Part shown: positions 35,767 to 44,958 of the stretch, one piece after another
Numbering within the stretch: position 1 is the stretch's first letter
Layout of the letters: each line of letters starts with the position of its first letter
Assembly: GCF_003412455.1 (NCBI RefSeq)
Contig: NZ_QTJU01000005.1
Span: 248,001 to 312,000, forward strand
DNA: 64,000 nt
Direction: 5' to 3'
DNA from: Deminuibacter soli
GTDB taxonomy: Bacteria; Bacteroidota; Bacteroidia; Chitinophagales; Chitinophagaceae
Program-made: the position numbers and the translations under genes
Notes under the pieces: generated by a model
Databases searched by the model: none
What the model was told of the DNA's origin: nothing
Seen by the model: only the letters and a program-made list of their open reading frames with translations

Positions 35767-35894
35767 GGTGGTGAGTGGTGAGTAGTAAGTAGTGAGTGAT
35801 CGAAGCGAAGATCTTAGTGTATTTAAGCCACAAGGACACTGCTGTCTAAAATAAAAGGAGCTCATGGCGCTCCTTTTATTTACTCACTACTCAC
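35763..35894. repeat. Heptad arms flanking a terminator between convergent genes
   Basis: Left arm 35763-35798: GTGAGGTG then four exact heptads (GTGAGTG/GTGAGTA/GTAAGTA), starting inside the receptor stop codon. Right arm 35881-35894: two exact TACTCAC heptads, the reverse complement, ending three bases before the GH43 stop. Between them sits the terminator 35849-35881. Confidence 0.75.
35849..35881. terminator. Bidirectional terminator
   Basis: Perfect 13-bp arms AAATAAAAGGAGC and GCTCCTTTTATTT with a seven-base loop. A/T tracts on both sides suit both the receptor (+) and GH43 (-) transcripts. Confidence 0.85.
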
Positions 35895-35896
35895 TG

Positions 35897-36877
35897 CTAA
35901 GGAATCACCTGCGCACGCACGCCTTCGTTGGTAATTTTTACAGGCAGTATTTCTCCTTTTTCGTTAAAGTGCATTTCATCGATACAGGTTTCGCGATGGT
36001 TGCCATCTGTTTCTGTTAACGGGCGGCGATGGTACACAATATACCATTTGTCTGTACCTGGTACATGCAGTACGGAGTTATGACCCGCACCTCTTGCGAT
36101 CGAAGCATCCTGCTGCAATATTTTGCCAATGCGCTTGAACGGGCCGGTTGGTGCATCTGCAATAGCATAGGCTACACAATAATCAGGGCCCGTCCAGCCG
36201 CCTTCAGACCACATGAGGTAATACTTGTTGTCTTTCAAAAACATCAGCGGGCCTTCCACATAATGTTCAGGTGTTATTTCTTTATATACTGTGCCATCTT
36301 CATAAGGCAGCAGGCCGGTAAAATCATTTTTCAAACGGGCAATATTGCAATGCTGCCAGCCGCCGTAGATAATATAGTACTGGCCGTCTTTATCATGAAA
36401 CACAAACTGGTCGATCGGTTGTGCACCATTCTTTATTTCGCTGATCAGCGGTTTACCGAGGTAATCTTTAAATGGTCCGCCGGGTGCATCACTTACCGCC
36501 ACACCAATGCCGCCAACTTCTTTGGCAGGATCATGAATATCATTGGCGCCAAAGAACAGGTAATATTTGTCTTCCTTATGCACAATAGCAGGCGCCCACA
36601 TGGCCATATGCGCCCAGCTTACACGCTGGGAATCGAGAATGCGGCTGTGTTTGGTCCAATGCACCAGGTCTTTTGAAGAAAATGCATCAAAGAAAATCTG
36701 CTCTTTGTAAGGCGCAGAATACGTGGGATATACCCAATACTCTTTGCCAAAGATGGCAGCTTCAGGATCTGCATACCAACCCTTAAAAATAGGATTACCT
36801 GATTGGGCTACTTTTTTCTGTGCGGTTACACACGATACACCGGGCAATAAAGCAAGTGCCAGGATTAGTTTTCTCAT
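35897..36877 (-). CDS. Secreted GH43-family glycoside hydrolase
   Basis: 326 residues with a signal peptide (ending CVTAQ). Five-bladed propeller with GH43 landmarks: GWYADPEAAIF (general-base Asp near residue 36), WAPAIVHKEDKYYLFF, IDQFVFHDKDGQYYIIYGGW and EGPLMFLKDNKYYLMWSEGGW (general-acid Glu). GAGHNSVLHVPGTDKWYIVYHRRP closes the propeller. GH43 enzymes act on arabinan, xylan or galactan side chains; specificity cannot be told. Acts in the periplasm or outside. A -7 element TACATTTG (minus strand 36924-36917) and two operator-like palindromes precede it. Confidence 0.9.
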   Translation of the reverse strand: MRKLILALALLPGVSCVTAQKKVAQSGNPIFKGWYADPEAAIFGKEYWVYPTYSAPYKEQIFFDAFSSKDLVHWTKHSRILDSQRVSWAHMAMWAPAIVHKEDKYYLFFGANDIHDPAKEVGGIGVAVSDAPGGPFKDYLGKPLISEIKNGAQPIDQFVFHDKDGQYYIIYGGWQHCNIARLKNDFTGLLPYEDGTVYKEITPEHYVEGPLMFLKDNKYYLMWSEGGWTGPDYCVAYAIADAPTGPFKRIGKILQQDASIARGAGHNSVLHVPGTDKWYIVYHRRPLTETDGNHRETCIDEMHFNEKGEILPVKITNEGVRAQVIP

Positions 36878-36916
36878 ACCATTACATTAATTAAGTGAAT
36901 CATCTGGGCTTAGCTT

Positions 36917-36981
36917 CAAATGTAGCCCCTAAACACCGAAACCTGTTCGGTTGCGAACAAAAAAATGTCCGCTATCGAACA
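36917..36981. promoter_or_regulatory. Promoter and tandem palindromes upstream of GH43
   Basis: On the minus strand, -7-like TACATTTG (36924-36917). Upstream of it lie TGTTCG-GTTG-CGAACA (36944-36959, exact inverted repeat) and TGTCCG-CTAT-CGAACA (36966-36981, one mismatch), starts 22 bases apart. The first palindrome falls where the -33 element would be. A dimeric regulator binding two sites on the same helix face is likely. They are also 130 bases upstream of the plus-strand gene at 37113. Confidence 0.6.
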
Positions 36982-37112
36982 TGGAAGGCATCTGCACAAA
37001 ATACAAACAAACTCATTATCAATCTATTACAACACTAATTTTCTACTGGCACCGCTTTGGCACTATACCTATTATCAAAACAAAACATCCAAAAAATTAT
37101 AAAACACAGTGT

Positions 37113-37547
37113 ATGAAAAAGTTTATCCTTGCCGCCCTCCTCTTTGTTAGCCTTGCTTCTGCTGCTATAGCCCGTGACAATGCATCACTGAAAGTAGCCC
37201 TGCTGAAAGAGTTCCCGGAAGCAGCAGACATCAACGTTCGCACCAATGACAGCTATACTGTTGTAAGCTTTACCTGGAACAACGAACACATGCAGGCATT
37301 CTATGATACAGACGGCAAACGCTTCGGCATCAGCCGCGCCATTATGCCTGCTACCTTACCCATGAAAGCACAGGGTACACTGCAGGCAAAATATGCAGCC
37401 TATGCTATTACAGAAGCAGCCGAACTGGATGATGCCAACAACGGCAGAAACTACTATGTATCGCTCAACAATGGCAAAGAAGCCCTGATACTGGAAATAT
37501 CTGCAGCAGGTAATGTAAGCATATTCAAAAAAAGCCGCCTGCAATAA
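37113..37547 (+). CDS. Small secreted protein of unknown function
   Basis: 144 residues from ATG 37113 with a signal peptide (MKKFILAALLFVSLASAAIA). The mature part is a small alpha/beta domain (LLKEFPEAADINVRTNDSYTVVSFTWNNEHMQAFYDTDGKRFG) that looks PepSY/BLIP-like in secondary structure; no catalytic motif. Periplasmic or exported. Followed by a good terminator, so a single-gene transcript. Family not recognised with certainty. Confidence 0.75.
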   Translation: MKKFILAALLFVSLASAAIARDNASLKVALLKEFPEAADINVRTNDSYTVVSFTWNNEHMQAFYDTDGKRFGISRAIMPATLPMKAQGTLQAKYAAYAITEAAELDDANNGRNYYVSLNNGKEALILEISAAGNVSIFKKSRLQ

Positions 37548-37572
37548 TCACCACATCTATAGCAAACAAAAC

Positions 37573-37598
37573 GGCTGCACGGAACATCCCGTGCAGCC
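37573..37598 (+). terminator. Rho-independent terminator
   Basis: GGCTGCACGG, a six-base loop, CCGTGCAGCC, followed by TTTTGTT. It lies 26 bases after the small secreted protein gene. Confidence 0.85.
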
Positions 37599-38054
37599 TT
37601 TTGTTATTCAGAAAAGAGTATTGTTAAACACCTGCGTACACCAGCCTGGTGAAAAAATCCCCGTTTATTACAAAGCCAACCCCATTCACTGCTAATCGGC
37701 TATTTTTATCCTGTTGCCCCTAATAGCTATGCCAATTCAAGCGCCATTGCAACAGGGTTTATTAATGTACCACTTACATCGGGCACAGGTATGCCGGTGT
37801 TTTCGCTATAACCATAGGACAGCAATCGCACCCGGTTAATGCACACACGCAGCAACTCCGGCACCAGCAGGTTGTACTGCTCAAACTGCTGTGCCAGTTG
37901 CGTGGGGCGACTGGCTTCCGGTGTATACGCAGCCTGATCGGCCTGGTTAAAACCAATACGGCCTTTGGCGCACAAAGAAACGAAGCGAATCCGTTAAACT
38001 TTGTGCCCTTTGCACATATTCTCTGTGTTATTAGTGGTTAAAAATTCGCTTCAC
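37599..38054. other. Gene-poor 450-bp stretch with repeat element next to proA
   Basis: No convincing gene. The region closest to proA (37972-38052) has inverted arms GAAGCGAAT (37982-37990) and ATTCGCTTC (38044-38052), an inner pair GCACAAAG/CTTTGTGC, and CACAGAG/GCACAAAG-type words resembling the element between kdpA and kdpB. A minus-strand frame at 37727-37975 lacks an ATG start; see rejected list. Confidence 0.5.
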
Positions 38055-39308
38055 TCACAACCTCACCTGCCCGTCTCCCACCACTATCCACTTATAGCTT
38101 GTCAACGCCTGTAATGCCATTGGCCCGCGGGCGTGCAGCTTTTGAGTGCTGATGCCGATCTCTGCACCCAGGCCAAACTGTGCACCATCTGTAAAAGCAG
38201 TGGAAGCATTGGCATATACAGCTGCAGCATCTACAGCACGCAGGAACAAGGCGATATTGTTTTTGTTTTGTGATACAATAGCTTCGCTGTGTTTGGAACT
38301 GAAACGCTGAATATGCTGCAATGCTTCATGAATATCCGCTACTGTTTTCACCGCCATCTGCAGTGATAAAAACTCAGTACCGTAATGTTCTTCCGTTGCA
38401 TGCGCCAGCAGATCTGCGGGATAGTGTGGTTGCAGTGCAACATACGCGCGTTCATCTGCATACAGCTTTACATTTTTAGCAGCGAGCGGTTGTAATAAAT
38501 TGGGCAGGTCAATCAGTTGTTCCTCATGTACCAGCAAACAATCAAGCGCATTGCATACACTTACCCTGCGCGTTTTCGCATTCAGGATAATGGCCTTGCT
38601 TTTTTCGGTATCGGCAGTGGCATCAATAAACGTATGTACAATACCGGCGCCTGTTTCAATTACCGGCACACGGGCATTTTTTCGCACAAAATCAATTAAC
38701 TGCTGGCTGCCGCGCGGTATCACCACATCTACATAACCAGTGGCCTGCAATAATGTTTCTGTAGAAATACGCTCGGGCGGCAACAGGGTTACAGCTGCCT
38801 GTGGCAGCTGGTATTGCTGCAGTACACTGTGAATGAGTTGTACAATAGCCAGGTTGGAATGATGCGCATCTGTTCCGCCTTTCAGCAGTACCGCATTGCC
38901 TGTTTTAAAACACAGGCTGAATGCATCGAGCGTAACATTGGGCCGTGCTTCATAAATAATACCGATAACACCCAGCGGCACGCTGATGCGCGACAGCTGC
39001 AGGCCGTTGGGCAATACCTGTTCGCTCAATACAGCCTGCAAAGGCGATGGCAATTGCGCTACATGCCGCAGCTCAGCTGCCATGCCCTGTATACGTGCTT
39101 CGTTCAGCAGCAGCCTGTCGTACATGGGATTTTCAGGATGCATGCGCTCCAGGTCTGCCCGGTTGGCTTCGAGTATGGACGCAACATTCGCCGTTACCTT
39201 ATCGGCAATGGCATTGAGTACCCGGTTGATCAATGGTGTATCCAGCAAGGACAATGCATCAGCAGCGGCACGCGCTTCGTTGAACAATTGTATGTAGTTG
39301 GCTTCCAT
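38055..39308 (-). CDS. proA: Glutamate-5-semialdehyde dehydrogenase
   Basis: 417 residues from ATG 39308. Aldehyde-dehydrogenase fold with [16 protein letters not shown], the [14 protein letters not shown] segment, catalytic cysteine in [15 protein letters not shown], and the terminal [16 protein letters not shown] typical of ProA. Second step of proline synthesis: reduces glutamyl-5-phosphate to the semialdehyde with NADPH. Starts one base after proB's stop (translational coupling likely). Confidence 0.97.
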   Translation of the reverse strand: MEANYIQLFNEARAAADALSLLDTPLINRVLNAIADKVTANVASILEANRADLERMHPENPMYDRLLLNEARIQGMAAELRHVAQLPSPLQAVLSEQVLPNGLQLSRISVPLGVIGIIYEARPNVTLDAFSLCFKTGNAVLLKGGTDAHHSNLAIVQLIHSVLQQYQLPQAAVTLLPPERISTETLLQATGYVDVVIPRGSQQLIDFVRKNARVPVIETGAGIVHTFIDATADTEKSKAIILNAKTRRVSVCNALDCLLVHEEQLIDLPNLLQPLAAKNVKLYADERAYVALQPHYPADLLAHATEEHYGTEFLSLQMAVKTVADIHEALQHIQRFSSKHSEAIVSQNKNNIALFLRAVDAAAVYANASTAFTDGAQFGLGAEIGISTQKLHARGPMALQALTSYKWIVVGDGQVRL

Positions 39309-39309
39309 A

Positions 39310-40392
39310 TTAATGATGATGGAGGTATAAATAATCATAATGCACCAGCGGCTTCTGGTTCTTCATGCCCAGTAAGGACTGTGCTTTGTCTGATCCGTAT
39401 TCCGCTATCCCCACGCCTATCACCGCATGGTTTTCATCTACAATACGTACCAGGTCTTTTTTCCTGAATTCGCCTTCAATGGCTGTTATGCCCACCGGCA
39501 GCAGGCTGGCTGCGCGTTCTCCCCTGAGTGCTTCGCCTGCGCCTTTGTTTACGTGTACCACGGCTTTGGCGTAGTTGCCTGCATGCGCCATCCAGCGTTT
39601 GCTGCCCGATACACTGCCTTCAAAGGGCAAAAAGCTGGTGTGCGGAATGCTATTGTTCAGCACCTGCTGCAGTATGCCGGGTTTAGTGCCGTTGGCAATA
39701 TGCACCGCAATACCCAGCCCGGCTATTTTACGAGCCATGTTGCACTTGGTGAGCATACCGCCCCTGCCAAAGTTCGATTTCTCTGAACTGATAAACGCAG
39801 CGAGGTCATCCATGGCGGGTGTAACCGCTTCAATGAGCTGTGATGCGGGATCTGCCGGGTGACCGGTATACAGGCCATCTACATTGGTGAGAATGATGAG
39901 CGCGTCTGCCTTCATCATAGAGGCAATTAAACCGGCCAGTTCATCATTGTCGGTAAACATCAGTTCTGTAACAGACACCACATCGTTTTCATTTACCACG
40001 GGGATGATGCTGTGCTTTAGCAGTATGTCAAAACAGTTGTAGATATTGCGGTAATGCAGGCGGTCACGGAAGTCTTCCCGTGTAACCAGCACCTGCGAAC
40101 AGGTTATATCATGCGCCCTGAACAGGCGTTCGTAATTGCTGATGAGCTGTATTTGTCCAACAGAAGCCAGTAACTGCCGTGCGGCAACGATATCATATTT
40201 GTCAGATACTTTTACCATGCTGCGGCCTGCTGCCACTGCGCCGGATGATACCAGTATCACTTCAATGCCCTGCTGCTTCAGTGCAGCCATTTCATCTATC
40301 AGTTCGCTGATCCGCTCCGCATGCGGCAAACCGTTTTCACGCGTAAGCACATTGGACCCTATTTTAATTACCAGTTTTTTATAAGCAGCCAT
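39310..40392 (-). CDS. proB: Glutamate 5-kinase
   Basis: 360 residues: amino-acid kinase domain ([98 protein letters not shown]) followed by a C-terminal PUA domain (about 275-355), as in the long form of ProB. First committed enzyme of proline synthesis and usually feedback-inhibited by proline. Forms an operon with proA. Confidence 0.96.
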   Translation of the reverse strand: MAAYKKLVIKIGSNVLTRENGLPHAERISELIDEMAALKQQGIEVILVSSGAVAAGRSMVKVSDKYDIVAARQLLASVGQIQLISNYERLFRAHDITCSQVLVTREDFRDRLHYRNIYNCFDILLKHSIIPVVNENDVVSVTELMFTDNDELAGLIASMMKADALIILTNVDGLYTGHPADPASQLIEAVTPAMDDLAAFISSEKSNFGRGGMLTKCNMARKIAGLGIAVHIANGTKPGILQQVLNNSIPHTSFLPFEGSVSGSKRWMAHAGNYAKAVVHVNKGAGEALRGERAASLLPVGITAIEGEFRKKDLVRIVDENHAVIGVGIAEYGSDKAQSLLGMKNQKPLVHYDYLYLHHH

Positions 40393-40445
40393 TACTCTAC
40401 CGAATTACTATAGAAAAGACCGTCAAGATACAAACATTTACGCAG

Positions 40446-41180
40446 CTAACTGCCTGTTGCCTGTATAATGCTCTTTTTGAGCCAGTGAAATACACCCGGC
40501 CCGCCGCCTGCCGTATGAAACAGCACATTGCCGTCTTTGCCTATCACCACATGCGTAGGAAATGAAGTAATTCCTGTTTTTTCGGTAAGCCAGCGGCCAT
40601 CCGCTGCCACGGGATAGCTGAAGGGGTTCTCTTTCAGAAAATCTTTCAACCGGTATTTATCATCGAGTGCTACGGCAAGAAATACTACGTCGCTATTGTT
40701 ACTGTAGCTGCTTACCAGTGTGTTGAGATCGGGTATTTCCTGCCTGCAGGGGGCGCAGTCAACAAAAAAGAAATTGAGTACCACTACTTTTCCCTGCATG
40801 TCTTTCAGGCTAAAGGTATGACCATTGATATCTTTTATCTTAAATGCATCTACCGGTGCACCGGTGGTGAACCAAGGTGTCTCCCTGGGTTTGGGCATAC
40901 TTTCAGCCCTGCGGTCAAGTTCTTCCTGGCTCAATTTTACAAGAAAGTATTCACCCGGCACATCGCGTTTGGTGATCATCCGGTATTTGCCTGTTATATA
41001 CAAGTTATGCCAGGCATCATAATCGTACCGGTTACCTGCACTGTCCCGAACAATACTGTTTTCATCAAGCGTTACGTGTTTTTTTACGGAAGTCTGGGGA
41101 ACAACAGCACGGGTTATTGAATCCTGTGCACTGGCAGGCAGGCAATACAATACGGCTAGCAGGATGGCTATATTTTTCAT
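40446..41180 (-). CDS. Periplasmic TlpA-like thiol-disulfide oxidoreductase
   Basis: 244 residues from ATG 41180, signal peptide ending PASAQ. N-terminal 100 residues are lineage-specific; then a thioredoxin-like AhpC/TSA-TlpA domain with VVVLNFFFVDCAPCRQEIPDLNTL, i.e. CxxC Cys142/Cys145, and cis-proline region GITSFPTHVVIGKDGNVLF. Probably reduces periplasmic disulfides (cytochrome maturation or stress). Alone on its strand between proB and the PLC-like gene. Confidence 0.88.
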   Translation of the reverse strand: MKNIAILLAVLYCLPASAQDSITRAVVPQTSVKKHVTLDENSIVRDSAGNRYDYDAWHNLYITGKYRMITKRDVPGEYFLVKLSQEELDRRAESMPKPRETPWFTTGAPVDAFKIKDINGHTFSLKDMQGKVVVLNFFFVDCAPCRQEIPDLNTLVSSYSNNSDVVFLAVALDDKYRLKDFLKENPFSYPVAADGRWLTEKTGITSFPTHVVIGKDGNVLFHTAGGGPGVFHWLKKSIIQATGS

Positions 41181-41235
41181 GTCAGTTAGTTTGGCTGACA
41201 CCAATATAATCATTTTTCATGTACCTCCTGTGCTG

Positions 41236-43230
41236 CTAACGATATAGCTCCAACTGGTTTAATTGTATACAGTAATCGGTGATCCAGGCGCCGGCCACAT
41301 CAACATATATAATATTGGGCTTGTTGCGGCGATTAACAATACCGCTGCTGATCCATTGGTTCAGCTGGGAAGGCAGGTATTTATTGCCTTTCAGCGACAG
41401 GTCGGTAATGCTCTGGTTCTTTTTCAGGATATTGGTCAGCAGCATGGCACCATTCACCAGCGGACTGGTTTTCTCGTTCTGGAAATCGTTGCACACCATC
41501 GCTGCCTCTTCGCTGCTTTGCGTTAGCTGCCAGTCAAGCCGCACCAGGTCATTGGCTGCTGTGCCATCCTTTAATTCCGTAAAAAACTGTTCTTCGCATT
41601 GCAGCAGTTTTTTAATATCATTGGTAGCTGCATAAGCACGCCTGAAATTAATAAATGCACCGGAAGCCGTTTGTATGGCGCATGAATCGATGCCCTGCGC
41701 TGGATAATATTTTCCTTCAAAGCTCACCAGTACCTTGCCTGCCAGCTCCTGTAAGGTAAGCGCATCCAGCTTTTTGCTGCCTGATTTATAGAGCAGGCTG
41801 CTGCCCAGTTTACCGGCAATATAGGCTGCCAGCTGTTGCGCCGACGTTTCCCTTTCGCAGAAATGGCTGAACGTAAGCAGCACAATTTCCCTGTTGTGCT
41901 GCTGCATAAAGTTGTGTACCGCATCCAGCACTGTACCCAGCTTTTCACCATAACCGCCGCCCATGGCATCGGCCATACAATCGGCGGAGCAGTGTTTAAC
42001 ATACAGGTCGTTCTTAAAACTGCCCACCCTTAAATCAAACATACGGATACCCGCCTCCAGCTGGCGCGCGATATTCTGTGACTGGGTAAGGGTATTGCAT
42101 TCGTTAACTGAACTGGCCTGCATACCACCTGTACCACTTAACACCGACATGCCTGCATCGTGCGAGCCGGGCAATACCACATCTTTCAACGTAAGGTGTT
42201 CGTTGCGCGGCAATAACAGGTCGCCCATCCAGCTGGCGGTTTGGTAATTGGTAAAATAGCTGAGGTATAAACTGCCGTCATTACCCACAAAGGAGAGAAT
42301 GAATTTTTTATCATCCACTGTACAAATGGATACCGGGTTTTGCGTAGTAAATAAGGGTGGCAAAGCCACGCCGGCGCGCGGCTGCATTTGAATGGTATCG
42401 GTACTGTAGTACAACCGGTCGTCTTTTTTAGCACCACGCCAGATGTAAAACAGCCGGTTGGCAGTAAACACACGGTATACAGCTGGTGCCACTTCAGATG
42501 CGGCACCTGCCAGTGATTGCTGCGGTGAAAAGCTGTTGTGTTGCAGGTTGTAGTCTGCATAAAACAAATCCTGCTTTTTGCCTTTATAGGTTAGCCGCAA
42601 TGCAGTATCGCCCAGGGCCACCACAAAGGGGTATTCAGTGCCTTGTTGCGGCAGCGGCACGGCCTGCGTTGCGGGCAGCACGCCATCGGCGCCCGGCTCG
42701 GTAATGGCCAGCAATAACTGGTCGCCGCTGCCATGTGTGGCTATTACCAGTTTGCCACCCACCTTCGCAGCAGTAATGCCCGCCGATACAACAGGCGCAT
42801 TGTTCAGCGTAAAACTGTATACATTTCCCGTATTAAAACTTGTGTCTGTATTATTGATTATGTATTTTACAGTACCGTCCATATCAATCCAGAACAAATA
42901 CATACGGTTCCCGAAAACTCTTAGAACAGGCGCATATGCGCTTTTCCCTTCAGCAATGGTAACTGCCTGCTGTTTAAAACTGGTATCATACTGCTTACCG
43001 AGATAAGCCACATATACAGGTGCTGTTGCACCGGTGCCTTTCCAGGTAACAAAAAATCCTTTTTTAAAATTGGTAATATCCAGCGCTTTGTCGGTACGAA
43101 CACCGGGCAGGTAATGAATGGGCTCGCTGAAGCCGAGATTCTGTGCATACAATCCATTACAGGCTGTTAACAGCATGGCCATCGCATATAACAATTGCAG
43201 TAGTACAGGCCGCTTGCGCTTCATAAGCAT
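41236..43230 (-). CDS. Lipoprotein PLC-like phosphodiesterase with N-terminal propeller
   Basis: 664 residues. Lipobox MLLTACNG (Cys24), a beta-propeller-like region (about 40-330, repeated VLRVFGNRMYLFWIDMDG-type blades) and a C-terminal PI-PLC X-type TIM barrel: LPGSHDAGM with His357, GIRMFDLRV (Asp399, Arg401), YVKHCSADC with His413. PI-PLC-like enzymes cleave phosphodiesters such as phosphatidylinositol through two histidines; the true substrate is unknown. Propeller plus PLC is not a common pairing. Divergent from the FadL-like gene with only 39 bases between. Confidence 0.82.
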   Translation of the reverse strand: MLMKRKRPVLLQLLYAMAMLLTACNGLYAQNLGFSEPIHYLPGVRTDKALDITNFKKGFFVTWKGTGATAPVYVAYLGKQYDTSFKQQAVTIAEGKSAYAPVLRVFGNRMYLFWIDMDGTVKYIINNTDTSFNTGNVYSFTLNNAPVVSAGITAAKVGGKLVIATHGSGDQLLLAITEPGADGVLPATQAVPLPQQGTEYPFVVALGDTALRLTYKGKKQDLFYADYNLQHNSFSPQQSLAGAASEVAPAVYRVFTANRLFYIWRGAKKDDRLYYSTDTIQMQPRAGVALPPLFTTQNPVSICTVDDKKFILSFVGNDGSLYLSYFTNYQTASWMGDLLLPRNEHLTLKDVVLPGSHDAGMSVLSGTGGMQASSVNECNTLTQSQNIARQLEAGIRMFDLRVGSFKNDLYVKHCSADCMADAMGGGYGEKLGTVLDAVHNFMQQHNREIVLLTFSHFCERETSAQQLAAYIAGKLGSSLLYKSGSKKLDALTLQELAGKVLVSFEGKYYPAQGIDSCAIQTASGAFINFRRAYAATNDIKKLLQCEEQFFTELKDGTAANDLVRLDWQLTQSSEEAAMVCNDFQNEKTSPLVNGAMLLTNILKKNQSITDLSLKGNKYLPSQLNQWISSGIVNRRNKPNIIYVDVAGAWITDYCIQLNQLELYR

Positions 43231-43269
43231 TGTTTATAGGTATGTTTAAATGTAAGAAAACCTGACCAG

Positions 43270-44706
43270 ATGCATAGAAATAGAATTTACTGTGTAACAG
43301 TTGCTTTGCTCACTGCCATTTGCTGCGCCCATGCGCAGGACGCCAATTACTGGAACAGTTCTTACTGTGCAGGCGGCTTTACCACCCCGGGTGCGGTAAT
43401 AGCCTATAACAAAGACAGCGGGATGCTTTTCTACAATCCCGCGTTGCTGGCCTGGAGCCATAAAAGCACGGCCACCATTAATGCCACCCTGTACCAGTTC
43501 GAATCTATCAATCTTAAAAACGGGGTAGGCACAGGGTACAGCCTGCACTCAAAGGGGGCGAGCGTAATACCGCAGATGATATCGGGTGTGGTATCGTTTA
43601 AACATGCCGGCTTTGCCTATGCCCTGCTGCGCGAGCCCTCCATGTCGTTCCAGGCAACGCAGCGCAAAGATGTGCAGCAGAATGTGCTTAACGATTCGTA
43701 CAGCCCGGGAACGGAATACTATATTGGCCAGGTAGCCCTCCAGAACAGCACCGTTAATACAACGGCGTTGATGGCCGCCGGCTTTGAAATAACGCCCAGT
43801 TTGTCGGCAGGTTTCTCGCTGGCAGCACAGCTGCGCAAACAAACCTACGATCTTGATATCACTTCCAGGGCGCTCGTGAATGCACCGGATTCTATTTACC
43901 CGCCTATTTCCAGCTCAGAAGAAAGTTACCTGCTCTCGTACCTCAATGTAGGTTTGCAACTGAAAGGCGGACTGGCCTATAACAATGGGCGGCATCACCT
44001 CGGACTTACCGTTGGCCTGCCACAGGTCCAAATCGGCGGCAGGGGTACATTACTGAGTGATTTTGAGGTAAACAATATCCGCGATGAACTTGACATTAAC
44101 TTTAACCTGCTGGCCAATACCCGGCAAACCAGCCTGCACAACAAGTACAAAACCCCGCTGAGTATTGGCCTGGGCTATGCTTTTGATTACAGCAGCAGCG
44201 GGCAGATTTACCTGGCAGCTGAATACTTTGCCCGCGTAAAGGAATACAATGTGGTTACGCCACGCAACGACACCTATATACGGCCCGATACCGGTGGGTT
44301 TGATGAAACCACTTCCGCCCTGCTGAAGTTCAAAGACATTCACCGCGCGGTGTTTAACCTCGCCGCAGGCATCAGCTTTAACTTTACACCGGCGGTACAG
44401 GGTTATTGCAGCTTCAGAACAGATTTTACCTATGCTGACGATAAACACTTTAAAGACGAAAATGGTATGGTCGCCAATCTCAGCAACTGGAGCCAGTACC
44501 ACCTGCAGCTGGGAGCCAATTTCCGGAAGCGCAAATTCAACCTGCGGCCGGGCTTGCTGTTTACCTATGGCAGCACCCATAATTTTATGCAACCCATCAA
44601 TTTCGATAACCCGAATGAGCAAAACTTCCTGCAGGGCGATCCCCATACGGTAAAGGCCACAAGGTTCGCCACAGGGCTCATGTTATCCTACGTTCATAAC
44701 CTGTAA
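43270..44706 (+). CDS. FadL/OmpP1-like outer membrane transport protein
   Basis: 478 residues, signal peptide ending CCAHAQ. The start of the mature part (DANYWNSSYCAGGFTTPGAVIAYNKDSGMLFYNPALLAW) fits the FadL/OMPP1/TodX family, whose members are 14-strand barrels for hydrophobic compounds, with an N-terminal hatch. C-terminal strand LSYVHNL. Ligand could be fatty acids or aromatic hydrocarbons. Shares its upstream region with the PLC-like gene, so lipid breakdown and uptake could be linked; that is inference. Confidence 0.82.
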   Translation: MHRNRIYCVTVALLTAICCAHAQDANYWNSSYCAGGFTTPGAVIAYNKDSGMLFYNPALLAWSHKSTATINATLYQFESINLKNGVGTGYSLHSKGASVIPQMISGVVSFKHAGFAYALLREPSMSFQATQRKDVQQNVLNDSYSPGTEYYIGQVALQNSTVNTTALMAAGFEITPSLSAGFSLAAQLRKQTYDLDITSRALVNAPDSIYPPISSSEESYLLSYLNVGLQLKGGLAYNNGRHHLGLTVGLPQVQIGGRGTLLSDFEVNNIRDELDINFNLLANTRQTSLHNKYKTPLSIGLGYAFDYSSSGQIYLAAEYFARVKEYNVVTPRNDTYIRPDTGGFDETTSALLKFKDIHRAVFNLAAGISFNFTPAVQGYCSFRTDFTYADDKHFKDENGMVANLSNWSQYHLQLGANFRKRKFNLRPGLLFTYGSTHNFMQPINFDNPNEQNFLQGDPHTVKATRFATGLMLSYVHNL

Positions 44707-44722
44707 CCAAAGCAATAAACAA

Positions 44723-44850
44723 ATGGACCAGTTTTTTCATATCCGCAGGCTCTTCAGCATGATTATCAGTCTCAGCGTGGCGCACCTGTTGAAGGTGTAG
44801 CCAAAATAATCGAACACCCGCAGCACAACCACATTTACGTGGTACACCCC
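44723..44850 (+). pseudogene. Frameshifted, truncated remnant of a membrane protein gene
   Basis: From ATG 44723 the frame reads MDQFFHIRRLFSMIISLSVAHLLK then stops at TAG 44798-44800. Reading on in the +2-shifted frame from GTA gives VAKIIEHPQHNHIYVVH before losing sense near 44850. Together the two pieces look like one continuous N-terminal segment of a conserved Bacteroidota integral membrane protein with one base missing, then cut off. A 7/8-nt repeat array starts 20 bases further on. I infer a decayed gene; a search could confirm. Confidence 0.5.
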
Positions 44851-44869
44851 CCTGTCATATCCCATCCTC

Positions 44870-44958
44870 ATTGAACAATGAAACAATTGAACAATTGAAC
44901 TTTAAACCCTGAAACTTTAAACGTGAAACTTTAAACGTGAAACTGCGCCTGCGGCGCA
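44870..44958 (-). repeat. 7/8-nt array plus GC hairpin downstream of pseudouridine synthase
   Basis: Ten units of GTTTAAA/GTTTCAC/GTTCAATT type on the minus strand (44943 to 44870), preceded by the hairpin TGCGCCTGCGGCGCA (44944-44958), which directly follows the TAG stop of the pseudouridine synthase. The same CGCCTGCGGCG core recurs at 52649 and, in variant form, 55110. Confidence 0.7.

Noticed and set aside
37727-37975. 82-codon minus-strand frame between a terminator and proA
   Set aside because: Its only start is a TTG inside a CACAAAG repeat, an in-frame stop lies just upstream and no ATG occurs until the last residues. It could be a remnant, but nothing supports it as a gene.
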